Notes: a model not told the origin generated them from the letters alone. A stretch of 64,000 bases of DNA from Chelydra serpentina (GCA_037349315.1 JBAIAC010000054.1:3038001-3102000); one strand, 5' to 3'; counted from the first letter of the stretch, positions 45,111 to 55,838 are shown. Translations and numbers: made by a program.

Positions 45111-45764
45111 GATGTGCTGTTCAGTCTGGGCAACAGCTGTGTAACTTCCCTTTTTGCCTGGGCACAAAGCTCAGCCTCTCTGCAGACTGTGGGAACAGAG
45201 CCTGCTTCCTTTTGTAAACAGTGCTTTCCCGCTGAGTGCTTTCCCGCTGAGTGGGGCCGGCTCCAGACTAGAGCCCAGGGAGGGAGGCCAGGACAGCAAG
45301 GAGACAGCCACGGCTTGCCACAGGACTGTGCCAGAGCCTCAGTGGGAGCGAGACTTCTGAACTGACAGTGGGGTTACACAGTCGGATTGGCCGCACTGGG
45401 CTGTCTCAGCCATGCAGAGCTGCTAGGGCCTCCCGGCAAACCTAGCCCATGATGAGTGCCCCCTGCAGTGATTCAACTGCCTCCCACCCTCCAAAGCCCA
45501 GCCACATGCAAGAATGCAAGCTGGGGAGACTGGTTCCCTCGGAGTCTGCCATTGCTCTCTTCTCAGTGTCCCTGTGGGGATAGGACCACTGCATTCCCCG
45601 TCCCTCACTGGCACTGCACCCTCCTTCCTCTTCCTCCTCTTCGACAGCAAATGCTCAATTCAGCACAAGGTGCTTCTGCCTGAGGCCTGGAGGAGCTCCA
45701 GCAGGAGGCGAATTTCAAATGGGAGGTGATCTGCAAAGCCGAGTAAAGAGGCTTGTGCCCCTCT
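45111..45764. other. RGS3 intron with a small direct repeat
   Basis: tgctttcccgctgag is duplicated in tandem around 45222-45252. Otherwise nothing is recognised. Confidence 0.45.
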
Positions 45765-46931
45765 TACTCCTGGGGGAATTCTGTGCCTAAAAATTCTGTG
45801 CATGTTTTAAAATTCTGCATATTTTATTTGTCAAAATAATGCAATATAATCATCCTGGTTTCAATTATTTTGGTAATTTATTTAAACTAGAACACAGTGG
45901 ATGGAGAATGGGAGTGGGGAGCATTGGAGGAAATCCCCAACCTCCCTCTGTCTAATAGTAATGTCGCTAGGTTTGACCCTTTATTTCTAGTTATTAGTCA
46001 ACAAATTTATGCAGCCGTATGCTCAGTGTTACATCATAGGCAACTGAAGAGCAAGTGAAGGCTGGAGAATCAAACTCACAATTTATATTGGCTACTGACC
46101 ATCTCCAGAAAGGTCAGTAGCAAACAGTTCATGGAGCACATTGTGATAGGAAAATTTTTAGTCCAAAAATTTAGATCAGTTCTAATCACTAAAGCACCAT
46201 ATGCATTTATAAGCCATACTGTCCTTTACAGCAGTCTGGCAATGTAAAGGAGCCTTAAAACGTTTACACCTGTTTTATACTCCTGGGGTTCACTAAGAAC
46301 AATGGCAACAATTCACTAAGCAGGCAGGCTAGAGCTAGGTAAGTTCATGGAGGATAGGTCCATCAATGACTATTAGCCAGGATGGGCAGGGATGGTGTCC
46401 CTAGCCTCTGTTTGCCAGAAGCTGGGATTGGGTGACAGTGGAGGGATCACTTGATGATTCACTGTTCTGTTCATTCCCTCTGGGGCACCTGGCACTGGCC
46501 ACTGTCAGAAGACAGGATACTGGGCTAGATGGATCTTTGGTGTGACCCAGTATGGCCGTTCTTATGTTCTTATGTACATTCTGCTCTGCCTGAGGGGACA
46601 GAACCTTCCCCATGCCTACCTCCTCATAAATACCCCAAACCCTGCCCCTCCACTCCGAGCGTGCTGCAATAGTGAGTGAGAGGGACAGAGTGTGTGTCTC
46701 TCTCACACACCATGACTGCCCAGCCCTCCACCCCAACCGGTCATTTACCTTTCTATCGGCTGCTCCAGGCGCCTGACTGACCAGCCTGCGCTGCCGGGGA
46801 GGGGCGTGTGATCATTCTTGTGGATTCCCTTTGCTTCCCTGTCAGAAGTAATTTTTCTGCAGGGAGGCAAAGAAATCTGCGGGGGACATGAATTCTGTGC
46901 ATGTACAGTGATGCAGAATTACCCAGGAGTA
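45765..46931. mobile_element. TIR element family 1, copy 1, carrying a CR1 tail
   Basis: The ends are tactcctgggggaattctg and, inverted, cagaattacccaggagta. A second copy of the same family at 62881-63808 matches along its whole length, including ttctgcatattttatttg and ggcaactgaagagcaagtg. The 6-mer ccctct lies directly on both sides of copy 1, possibly part of a longer degraded duplication. The interior is AT-rich on the left and has no transposase frame. A CR1 tail at 46331-46576 interrupts it. Confidence 0.8.
46331..46576 (+). mobile_element. CR1 LINE 3' tail inserted in the TIR element
   Basis: From aagttcatggaggatagg to ccgttcttatgttcttatg this is the 3' end of the CR1 subfamily seen at 20500-20786. 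The homologous TIR element at 62881-63808 runs straight from caggcaggct to acattctgctctg, which is the empty site. Confidence 0.88.
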
Positions 46932-47689
46932 CCCTCTGTGCTTATCTAAGATGGATAAAGAGGGCTGGGAGGTTGTCCCCTGTTTGGGACGCTCTGTGAT
47001 TATAGCTCTGCCCATAGCTGTGTGGGAGAGGCCGGCCACGTTAGAGAAGGAAATCTCCAGTGGTGCGCAGCATTGGTATGGAATCTCATTCCAGGAGGCA
47101 GCGGGCCAGCCACTAGCAGTAATTACTCTTTGCGGCATATCCAGAATGGTGGTGGAGGTTGTTGTTGTTACGCTTGTTTACAGCATACCCATCACCATGC
47201 CTTCTGGGCGCAGAGACCTGAGACCTAACAGCTGCGGCGGTGGTTTTGTGTGATTGAGGCAGCTGCTGGTGGAAGCTCTCATCTCATTATTTATTATCTG
47301 CATGTCATCTGTAATGAAACCTTTCATTTCTTTAATGTCTTTGTAAGTAGAGAGGGATTCCATCATGCCCAGCACGCTGCATTCACTCTGAGAAGAGCAT
47401 TTCTCTGTAGACTGTTGCTCTCCAGGGGCCTGATATTGTTTAGATGGTTTATGAATAAATATTGATTTTCTCCAGTAATGTAGGAGTTTTAGTAATAGCA
47501 TCAAGTGTGTTCTGGATATTGAAATACTTTTAGCTGCTTTATTTGTTTTTAACAGAGTGGAGATTTCAAACTTCAGTGAATACTGCAGTGTAACAGAAAA
47601 GCTCCGACTAGTCATTGCTCTGATTACTCACAAATAGATCACTCTACATAGTTTTAAAGGTCTCCTAACTATAATGATTATTTACAGTT
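46932..47689. other. RGS3 intron, nothing recognised
   Basis: No exon or repeat recognised up to the truncated end of the Gypsy element. Confidence 0.4.
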
Positions 47690-49159
47690 AAATAGCGAAC
47701 TGCCATTGACTGTCAGATACAGGTTGTGACGGAGGTAAGCGTTGGTGTACTGGACAGGCAACACGGCTGTAGGTAAATCAAAAGAGTTGGACTTGAAGGG
47801 TTGAATCGTCTCTTGTGCCTCCGGGTTGATTAAGCTGGGGTCCACTAAGGATTTGTGGATAGCCGACACTTGTGCTCCAGTGTCCCTCCACGCTGTAACC
47901 TTCTTTCCGCCCACACTCACCGTTTCCCTTCGCTCCAAGGGTATCTGGGAGGCATCTGGGCCTGAGGACCTTTGGTGTGACCCCGGTGCAATGAACTGTA
48001 TTCTGTTGGGGTTCTTGGGGCAGTTGGCCTTCACATGCTCCAATTTGTTACATTTGAAACATCGCCCAGCTGACTGGTCAGTGGGGCGAGGTGGGTTGCT
48101 GGAGAATGGGGTGGTGGGGCAATAAGGGGTCTGGGTTTTTCCTTGTGGGTCCCTGGGCTGCTCCTGGCGAGGGGGTGTGGTCTCGGGTTTTCCTTTCTGG
48201 TATCTCCCCAAAGTATGACCAGGGTTGTTCCTCTCTGCTTCCTGCACCCCTTGTGTGCCAAATGTCCTTGCCCCTCTGCTGATCTGGGACTGTTCGTATT
48301 GATCAGCATAAGCAGCAAGGCTGTCTGCTGAGTCCATTTTCTTATCCCATAAACACTGTCTTATCTCATCCTTGGACATATTCAGGAATTGTTCCTGAGC
48401 CATCAAATCACACACTCCTTCAAAGCTAGTAACATTCCTTCCCTTGACCCATTTTTTTAACAGCTCCTTTATCCGGTTTACATAAGCTACATTACTTAGT
48501 CCAGGCTCTCGGATAAGGGTTCGAAATTTTACTCGGTAAGTTTCAGGTGTAACTTGAAATTGTTTTAAAACCAAATCCTTGAATTTCTCATAGTCAGAAG
48601 CCTCATCAAGAGGCATGTTATTGAATATGTCCAGAGCACTTCCAGTCAACTTTGCTACCAATATGGTCATTTTGTGAGCATCAGGAATGGTATGGAGATT
48701 GAATAGTCTCTCAAAGGTGAGAAAATATTCCGCAATATCACGGGATTCATCATACGGTGGACATAGTCGCTCCCATTTGTGGGTTGTTGGGGAAGGATTA
48801 TTAGTGTTATCCGGTAGATTCTGCTCCGCCCTGGTCTTCTCCATCTCCAGGGCATGCTTCCTCTCTCTGTCTTTCTCCTCCTCAGCATGCTTCCTCTCTC
48901 TTTCTTTCTCCTCCATAGCATGTTTCCTCTCCTCCTCAGCATACTTCCTCTCTCTTTCTTTCTCCTCCATAGCATACTTCCTCTCTTTTTCTTTTTCCTC
49001 CTCAGCATGCTTCCTCTCTTCCTCAGCATGCTTCCTCTCTCTTTCTTTCTCTTCCATCTTCATCTGTTTAAGTTGTAGCAGTCTTGCATGTTTCTTCTCC
49101 TCCTCATCAGCTTGTAGCCGGACTATCTCAAGTTTAATAGCTGCTTCACTGGCAGTCAT
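47678..49159 (-). CDS. Gypsy retrotransposon Gag with SCAN-like region and retropepsin start
   Basis: A 493-codon open frame without stops. Residues about 1-112 are a highly charged Glu/Lys/Arg coiled coil built of EEKERERKHAEEERKHA-type repeats. Residues 130-295 form a capsid-like region; its later half (about 205-295, with RVKFRTLIREPG, ELLKKWVKG and DLMAQEQFLNM) has the look of the SCAN fold, which is known to derive from Gypsy Gag. A zinc knuckle C-X2-C-X4-H-X4-C is at C367, C370, H375, C380. An aspartic protease motif, DTGAQ, is at D426. The last residues run off the element into flanking DNA, so the protease is cut short. The Met at 49159 is the first in the frame after the LTR leader. 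In an intact element it packages RNA; whether this copy is expressed is unknown. Confidence 0.82.
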   Translation of the reverse strand: MTASEAAIKLEIVRLQADEEEKKHARLLQLKQMKMEEKERERKHAEEERKHAEEEKEKERKYAMEEKERERKYAEEERKHAMEEKERERKHAEEEKDRERKHALEMEKTRAEQNLPDNTNNPSPTTHKWERLCPPYDESRDIAEYFLTFERLFNLHTIPDAHKMTILVAKLTGSALDIFNNMPLDEASDYEKFKDLVLKQFQVTPETYRVKFRTLIREPGLSNVAYVNRIKELLKKWVKGRNVTSFEGVCDLMAQEQFLNMSKDEIRQCLWDKKMDSADSLAAYADQYEQSQISRGARTFGTQGVQEAERNNPGHTLGRYQKGKPETTPPRQEQPRDPQGKTQTPYCPTTPFSSNPPRPTDQSAGRCFKCNKLEHVKANCPKNPNRIQFIAPGSHQRSSGPDASQIPLERRETVSVGGKKVTAWRDTGAQVSAIHKSLVDPSLINPEAQETIQPFKSNSFDLPTAVLPVQYTNAYLRHNLYLTVNGSSLFNCK

Positions 49160-50218
49160 CTTAGCCTTTCTGTTTTTAATCTGTCTTAACCCGATAGAGT
49201 TAGAAAAGAAAAAAAAACTTGCTTGGGTATTCCCTGTAGGGGTTAACTACCTGCTTTCATATGTAGATACTCTAGCTCCTAGCAGCTTAACCCCTCACCC
49301 CTCCCTGCTTCCAGCAGCTACAGGGAAGAGTCATAGAGAAGAAAAAAAAATTCTAAACTCCCTGTGTCTGGTTCAAAAAAAATCTCTGGTTCAATATATC
49401 CCACCGCTCTGCCACCATGTCAGGGTTCCCTCCCCACTCTAAACTCTAGGGTAAAGACGTGGGGACCCACATTCAGAGCCCCTAAGCTTATTTTTACCAG
49501 CTTAGGTTAAATCCCCCAAAGTACAAAATTCCCTGCACCCTGTGAAATGCTTCTTTCGCTGCCACCATCAAGTATCTAACAGGAATCTAGGAAAGGAATC
49601 ACTTGAACTTCCCTCCCCCCCAATATACCCCCTCAAGCCATACACCCCCTTTCCTGGGGAAGCTTGAGAACAATCCAGTGATCTAAAAACCCACCCCTTG
49701 GGTTTTAACACCATAGAAAACAGTCAGCTTCTTAAAAGAAGGATTTTATTAAAAATAAAGAAGGTAAAATCATCTCTGTAAAATCAGGATGGTAACTGTT
49801 TTACAGGGCACTATATTTCCAAACTCAGAGAGATTTCCCCCTCTGGACAAAACCTTAACGTTACAGAAAAACCATGAATAACCCCCCCCCCCCCGCCTTA
49901 CCCTTTCTAACACAGGGAATACACCAAGCCAAAATTAAACAGAAATCTATGCGCTATGCTATCTAAACTTACTTCAGAAAAGGGAGGTTTGATTTTCTGC
50001 AGGTTCCTTCTGTCTTCCAAGATCACTCTGACTCAGACAAAAACACACACACAAAGCCTTCCCCCCTCCTAAGATTTGAAAGTATCTTGTCCCCTGATTG
50101 GTCAGATGCCAGCCAGGTCAGGTGTCAATCTGGCTACCTGTATTTCTTAACCCTTTACTGGTAAGAGGATTTTATAGCACTGCATCAGACCCTCTCCCCC
50201 TTCCCTTCATTTATGATA
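47690..50218 (-). mobile_element. Gypsy-type LTR retrotransposon, 5' part: LTR, leader and gag
   Basis: Read on the minus strand there is an LTR (about 50218 to 49418, ending CCTGACA), a TGG-starting primer-binding-like sequence tggtggcagagcgg directly after it, a leader, the gag frame and then an abrupt end near 47690 inside the protease. Pol and the second LTR are missing. The whole element is antisense to RGS3. Confidence 0.85.
49418..50218 (-). repeat. 5' LTR of the Gypsy element, about 800 bp
   Basis: On the plus strand it begins tgtcagggttccc at 49418 and ends near tttatgata at 50218, giving degraded TG..CA-type ends. A minus-strand AATAAA-like signal is at about 49745-49752 (ttttattaaaaataaag on the plus strand). 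It contains a C-run at 49883-49895. Promoter activity would direct transcription through gag, opposite to RGS3. The right edge is approximate. Confidence 0.7.
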
Positions 50219-51235
50219 GTTGGGCTGTAGCTCTTAGAGTGTTTGTACCACGCCTGGCACAAAGGGGTCCCCATCCGACTGGAGCCTGGCAGTGCAGACT
50301 GCAATGTCCCTGGTGATGCTCGTTTTGTGCTGGGATGCGTGTGGAAGGACGGACAGACTTTGCAGAGCATTGTCATTGTCTTTTCTTAAAATAAAGTGTG
50401 TTAATGTTAAAATCACTTCAGTGAACACATTAAGAACCAAACGTTCCTGCTACACAACGCAGGACGTCCCTGCGTGACCAGGCAGTCGAATGGGAGCGCC
50501 ACTGCCTGAGTCCTGCACTAGGCATTGCACTGGTGGGTCTGCTGGCCCGCGTCAGGGAATGGCGCCGGTCACTGGTCAGGCCCGATCCTGCCATCGGCTC
50601 AGCATTGCTGGATCCCTGAGCCCATGCAGAGCCCCGGTAGGCAGAAGGCCTCACACGGTGCATCAAGGCCTTATACAAACAGGATCAACTTGTGTCCTGG
50701 CTGCTGGTGTAAGTCTTGAGGACCCTATGAACTCCAAAGGCGTTCCCTTGGATTTACACCAGCCGCACAGGCCAGTGTTTGGCCCCGTATGGCACCAGGA
50801 AGAGGCACGTTTGACAGTTAATTTGAATATAATCGTATTTCCCAGATATTGAGTTAACTCTCCTAGAGCCTAGTTCAGGCCCGGTTTTTAAACCACAGAT
50901 GAATACATATGCTCGTATAATTAGTCACTGGCCCTTTCTCTCCGAGGCAGCTGAACAAGAAATCTGTTGGATAAGTTTTACAACCAAACACAAATTTGGG
51001 TTGACTGCTACTTAATTGGCAGCTAAGGTATCGAGAGCTAGCCCCACAGCTGGTGTAAACCAGCCTAGCTCCATAGTCTCCCTGGATATATGCCATCTTA
51101 CCCCAGCTGAGGATCTGGCCCCCAGAGTATCCCATATGCTTAATCTAATGCCCTGATGAGAGTGGCATTGTTACATTCTGTTATACTGACGCTGGTGAGG
51201 AGCGTTTCCTCCCCAAGCCCAGGGGATTTACATAC
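50219..51235. other. RGS3 intron with a palindromic repeat at 51043-51122
   Basis: 51043-51122 begins cagctggtgtaaacc and ends cagctgaggatctggccc, related to 3997-4051; 50700-50790 may be a third, weaker copy. Nothing else recognised. Confidence 0.4.
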
Positions 51236-51728
51236 TCTCCTGTGAAGGGAGGGATTGTTTACTGTAGAGGAGATGAATGAGAGGGGACATGTTAAATGCA
51301 TGTAAAATAATGAACAGCCCAGAGAAGGCAGATTGTGGAAAATTCACAACCAATACAAGGAAATACATTTTCACACAATGTATAATTAGACTGTGGCACT
51401 CACAGCCACCAGATATTGTTGAGGCAAAGAACTTAGCAAAATTCAAAAAGGGGTTGGATGTTTATGTGGATAACAAGACTAGCCAGAGCTATAACAGTAG
51501 TGCTACCGAACGTTTTGGAAGGGGTGCTTAAAAACCTCATACTTCAGGGCTTATGTTAGTTTCAAACTATTAGCGATCAGCATGAGAGCTAATATGAGAG
51601 CAGACTGGCCACCCTTGGTATGCAGGGTTCTTACACCTTCCTCTGCAGCAGCTGGTGCTGGTCATTGCCAGAGACTGGCCTAGATGGACCCCCGGTCTGA
51701 TCCGCCCTGGCCATTCCTGTGCGCACAT
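51236..51728 (+). mobile_element. CR1 LINE 3' end
   Basis: Encodes remnants such as FTTNTRKYIFTQCIIRLWHS then a tail with ctctgcagcagctggtgctg and ctagatggacccccggtctg. It belongs to the same subfamily as 14473 and 34612 and supplies the uninterrupted version of the site hit by the MITE at 14833. It ends where a hAT-type element begins. Confidence 0.82.
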
Positions 51729-51730
51729 AC

Positions 51731-52242
51731 AAGGCCAGCTTCAGGGAAAATCATGCCCTGGACGAACTTGTATTTTGGCACCCCTGGCCCCTGTGGGCAC
51801 AGCGCCCCCCCCCATTGCCCCTGGCCCCCGTGGGTGCCCCCCCCATTGCTGCTGGACCCTGCGGGCTCCCCACCTCCCCTTTGCCCCAATCCTTGCACCC
51901 CCCCCACTCCTAATCCCTACACTCTGCCCTCTCCTGTACCCTTAACTCCTGCCCTCTCTTGCATCCTAAGCCCTGCACTGTGCCCCCTTTGCTCCTAATC
52001 TGTGCAGGGAGGGCAGGGGAACAGCAGCTCCTGATGCTCGCCTCACAGCCTAGCCCAGGTGGGGAAAGTGCCGTGGATGCAGCAGGGAGAAATCTGGGCA
52101 CCCCACATGGCACTCCCTTGCCAGCCAGGAGCAGTTTCTGACTACGCTGGCAGCGTTCACCTCTGCACTGCCGCCTGGCACCCCCTTGACTATGGTGCCC
52201 CGGGGAGTCGCCCAAGTGGCCCACCCCTAAGGCCAGCCCTAT
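51731..52242. mobile_element. Non-autonomous hAT-type element, 512 bp
   Basis: The left end aaggccagcttcaggg and the reverse complement of the right end, atagggctggccttagg, are inverted repeats. Flanking 8-mers gcacatac (51723-51730) and gcacatct (52243-52250) agree at six of eight bases. The interior is C-rich with repeated ccctggcccc and ctcctaatccctac units. Open frames in it are composition-driven. Confidence 0.7.
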
Positions 52243-52250
52243 GCACATCT

Positions 52251-52923
52251 CCCTCCCAAAAGGGCGGAGAGTCTGCCAGTGTGCAGCGGTGTGTCTTGTG
52301 TGACCCAGACCAAGTGCATGGGAGCTAGATTTACTCAATGCAATAAGCTGCCAGTTGTCGCTGGCATCTTTCTGTGATCAGTCTCGGCTGGGGACGGTGA
52401 GCCTCAGGCATGGGTCTGCCTGTAAGTGCTGCCGCTCCCCCCGGAGAGGCCCAGCCCGGGTTGGTGAGGACAGGGCAGCCTCTGGGGGAGAGCTTCTAAT
52501 CTAGTTCCACTCTCTGGCCATTCTGTGGAGTCAGTGTGGGCCGGAATCTGACCCAAGATTCCCTGAGGCTGCCGGGAGTCTAAATGAACGAGCCTAGCAG
52601 GCCTGGAGGGGTGGGTGCATACTGGAGGAAGGTGTCAGGTGTCTCTGGGAAAGGCGGAGAGTGGACTTCCTCCTGCAGGGAGGGACTCAGTCTTCCTGGG
52701 AGAAGAGGGGCAGCTTGCCCTGGACTAGGAGGAGAGGCCAGGCACAGAGAGAACGTCCTCCCACCCCCATTGTATCAGCAAACCAGCACTGTTCCCATTG
52801 ACACCCGAAGCAGGGAAGCCGGGCCCAGCGCCTCACCCTCAGCTTTTGTAAGCAGCCTGCTCTGGCCAGGCCGGGCCTGGAGGAGAAATGAGCTCTCCTC
52901 TCTTTCTCCAACAGCTGGTGTGT
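52251..52923. other. RGS3 intron, nothing recognised
   Basis: No exon or repeat recognised. Confidence 0.4.
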
Positions 52924-54014
52924 GTAGGGTTGTCACACCCGGTTGAAAAGGGACCCTGGCGGGTTTGATTGGCACTGTAAATCGGGCCGTTAAAAGTCCA
53001 GTTGGCAGCGTGGGGTGGGGGTGGGGAGAGGGGCTAAGCGAGGTTCCCTGCCTGCTCTAGCTCCACGCGGCTCCTGGAAGCGGCTGCCAGGTCCCTGCAG
53101 CCCCTAGACTCATGGGTGGCCGGGGAGCCTCCATGCACTGCCCCTGCCCCGAGGGCCGGCTCCGCAGTTCCCATTGGTTGCGGTTCCCGACCAATGGGAG
53201 CTGCGGGGGCAGCGCATGTGAGTGTGAGGGCAGAGCACGGCGCCTCCCTGACTGCCCATGCACCTAGGGGCTGCACTGCAGGGACCTGGCAGCCGCTTCT
53301 TGGGAGCTGCAGTAAGCGCCGCCAGGACCCCGCACCCTGAACCCTCTCCTGCACTCCAACCCCCGCCCCATCCCAGACTCCCCCCCCACCCCGCACCCAA
53401 ACTCCCTCCTGGAGCCTGCAGCCCCTCCCACAACCCCCTCCCGCACTCCTACCCCCGCCCCATCCTGGAGTCCCCCCCCCGCACCCACACTCCTTCCTGG
53501 AGCCTGCACCCCATCCCCCTCTGCCAGCCCCCTCCTGCACTCCACACCCCTCATCACTGGCCCCACCCCAGAGTCCACACCTCCAGCCATAGCCCTCACC
53601 CCCTGCACCCTAATCCCCTGTTCCAGCCCGGAACCCCCTCTTTCACCCCAAACCCCTCTTTCCCGGCCTCACCCCAGAGCCCACACCCCCAGCCAGAGCC
53701 CACCCCCCACCCCCACTCCAAACCCTGACCCAGCCCGGATCTCCCTCCTTCACCCAAACCCCTCATCCCAGGCCCTACCCCAGAGCCCACACCCCCATCC
53801 GGAGCCCTCACCCCCTCCCACACCCCAGCCCGTTGCCCCTGCCTGGTGAGAGTGAGTGAGGGTTGGGGAGAGCCAGCGACGGAGGGATGGAGTGAGCGGG
53901 GCGGGGTCTCGGGGGAAGGGGCGGGGCCTCAGTGAAGGGGCGGGGTCTCGGGGAAGGGGCAGGGCCTCAGCGAAGGCGCAGGGCAGGGGTGTTCGGTTTT
54001 GTGCAATTGGAAAG
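52924..54014. mobile_element. GC-rich TIR element with degenerate C-rich tandem interior
   Basis: The left end tagggttgtcacaccc and the inverted right end (gttggcagctcta) are weakly matched. The interior has a foldback around ccattggttgcgg / ccaatgggagctgcgg at 53170-53210 and gggacctggcagccgctt complementing 53070-53105. From 53330 to 53830 there is a degenerate array of cctgcaccccaa-type units; 53890-53985 holds about four 25-27 bp ggggcggggcctcagtgaa units. Non-coding; no certain target duplication. Confidence 0.55.
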
Positions 54015-54446
54015 TTGGCAGCTCTAGGCATGTGGCTTGGCAGCAGCTCTCACTAGGAACAGATCTCTGGGCTAGGGAAGGGGGCACCAGCAGCTGCTGG
54101 CATGTCCCGGCCGTGGCCCCGCTCTCCCGGGTGGCCAGAGCGCCGCGGGGCGGGCGGCAAGCCCGGCCGTGGCCCCACTCTCCCGGCCGGAGCGCCGCGG
54201 GGCGGGCGGCAAGCCCGGCCGTGGCCCCACTCTCCCGGGTGGCCAGAGCGCCGCGGGGCGGGCGGCAAGCCCGGCCATGGCCCCACTCTCCCGGCCGGAG
54301 CGCCGCGGGGCGCCCCAACAACCTGCCGCAGTATGTTTAAAAAACAAACAAACAAACAAAACCCAACACACCTGAGCGCTGCCCCCACCAAGATGCCGCC
54401 CCAAGCACGTGCTTGGGAGGCTGGTGCCTGGAGCTGGCCCTGCGTG
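54015..54446. mobile_element. hAT-like fragment holding a dimeric GC tandem array
   Basis: The right end ggtgcctggagctggccctg matches the right end of the element at 56877-57167 (ggtgcctggagccggccctg). The left edge is probably near gcagctctaggc. Inside lies the tandem array 54109-54313 and a short AAAC repeat at 54338-54361. No clear target duplication. Confidence 0.5.
54109..54313. repeat. Tandem array of alternating 56- and 52-bp GC-rich units
   Basis: Units start with ggccgtggcc or ggccatggcc at 54109, 54165, 54217 and 54273. Units 1 and 3 contain the extra tggccaga spacer (56 bases); 2 and 4 lack part of it (52 bases). This A-B-A-B order implies duplication of a 108-bp dimer. It is CpG-dense. 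Confidence 0.92.
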
Positions 54447-54927
54447 GAGGAGCCTTAGGAGGGCTGTGAGTACCCAGCCTAGCAGCTGGTACCCTGTAGT
54501 CCCTTGGCAGTCTGGGACTGAGGGCTGTGCTGTGTCTAGGAGGGAAGGAGGAAGCTCATGTTCCGGGTACTTGGAGGGAGAGGGCAGGGGGTGTGAGGGC
54601 AGTGGTATTTCAGGCAGGCGATTCCCGTTATGCCCAGTCTGACTGGCAGCCGTGGCTTAGGGAACTTCTGCCAGGGCTGTGTGAGCTTTGTATTCTCTGT
54701 CCCTGGGAGGGATGGAGTGTTTGCACCATGAGCCTGGCTCTTGGTTTGCCAGAATGGTGTTTGCACAGGGCCTGTAGCCTGCAGACAGGTTAGGTGTTTG
54801 TCTGGACAGTCCCAGGGCTGGGAAATTCCCATGCTCCTTAGAGAACCCTGGCCGGTTTGTGGAAGCAGGAGGAGCTGTGCACACAGGTGAAACAAACCCT
54901 TCAGAACAGCTCCCCCTAGTCCGGGGC
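54447..54927. other. RGS3 intron, nothing recognised
   Basis: No exon or repeat recognised. Confidence 0.4.
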
Positions 54928-55626
54928 TGTCAAGGCTGATTCCCCACTCCTGCACTTCAAGTGCAGAAGGTGGGGGCCCGCAAGGATTCTAAAATTTAAT
55001 ACTGGCCACTCCAGGCTTGTATTAAACTCCCAAGGTCATAGCTTTTCTCTGACCTTGGATGGTAGATGCTGCCACAACGCAAACCCAAATGCAAAACCCC
55101 TTGGAATCCAGGAACACTTGGGAATTCCTTCCTGTGGGATACCCTCAAGCCCTTTCACGCCCCACTCCGGGGAAGAGCTGAGAAAGAAAACAAAGGAAAT
55201 TAGCTATTGGCCCCAGCTAATTAAACAACATGCACAAACCTCTTAGGACACCAAAAATCCAATCCTGTTCTTTACAAAGGTACATTTTATTAAAAATAAA
55301 AAGAAAGAAAATACATCTGGAATTTAGGCTTTTTCTAGATTTAAAAAACCCACTTACAAAAATTGAACATCAAGAATAACCTTCTTGAAGTCCAGCTTAA
55401 AGGTTACAGGCAAAACAAAAGCATTTGGTGTCAGCACAGAGGGGTCCACAAGCCAATACAAAATAAACAGAAATAAACCTAGTCACGTCTTTCTAGACAT
55501 TTTCTAATTTATAAGTAGGTTTTAGGTATAATCTGATGTATTTCCATACCTAACAAAAAGCTTTTTACAGCATAGTCCCAGCCCTGTCTCTGCTCTGCTC
55601 TGTCCCCTCTCTCCGGAGAACAACAG
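54928..55626 (-). mobile_element. Gypsy-type LTR, antisense, incomplete
   Basis: The plus strand begins tgtcaaggctgattcccc, has the acattttattaaaaataaa block (minus-strand polyadenylation signal) and continues to tctctccggagaacaac before being cut by a CR1 piece. The layout parallels the LTR at 49418-50218 but the sequence is a different family. No internal region is present. Confidence 0.7.
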
Positions 55627-55838
55627 GCCCCTTGTTGCCAAGAAGACTAATGGCATTTTGGGCTGTATAAGTAGGGGCATTTCCAGCAGATCGAGGGACG
55701 TGATTATTCCCCTCTATTCGGCACTGGTGAGGCCTCATGTGGAGTAGTGTGTCCAGTTTTGGGCCCCACACTACAAGAAGGCTGTGGAGAAATTGGAGAG
55801 AGTCAGGGTTGACAAAGCCCTGGCTGGGATGATGCTGA
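55627..55838 (+). mobile_element. CR1 LINE fragment with internal deletion
   Basis: 55627-55809 matches the reverse transcriptase segment [19 protein letters not shown] of the copy at 32670-32850; it then jumps at gagagagtc to the CR1 3' region (gacaaagccctggctggg). Between these about 340 bases present in the other copy are absent. Confidence 0.85.

Noticed and set aside
48687..49442. 251-codon plus-strand open frame rich in Ser, Phe and Leu
   Set aside because: It is the reverse of the Glu/Lys-rich gag coiled coil; the minus-strand frame has the domains.
52687..54404. Real CpG-island promoter for a short RGS3 isoform
   Set aside because: CpG density comes from repeats; no first exon, start codon context or in-phase donor could be supported.
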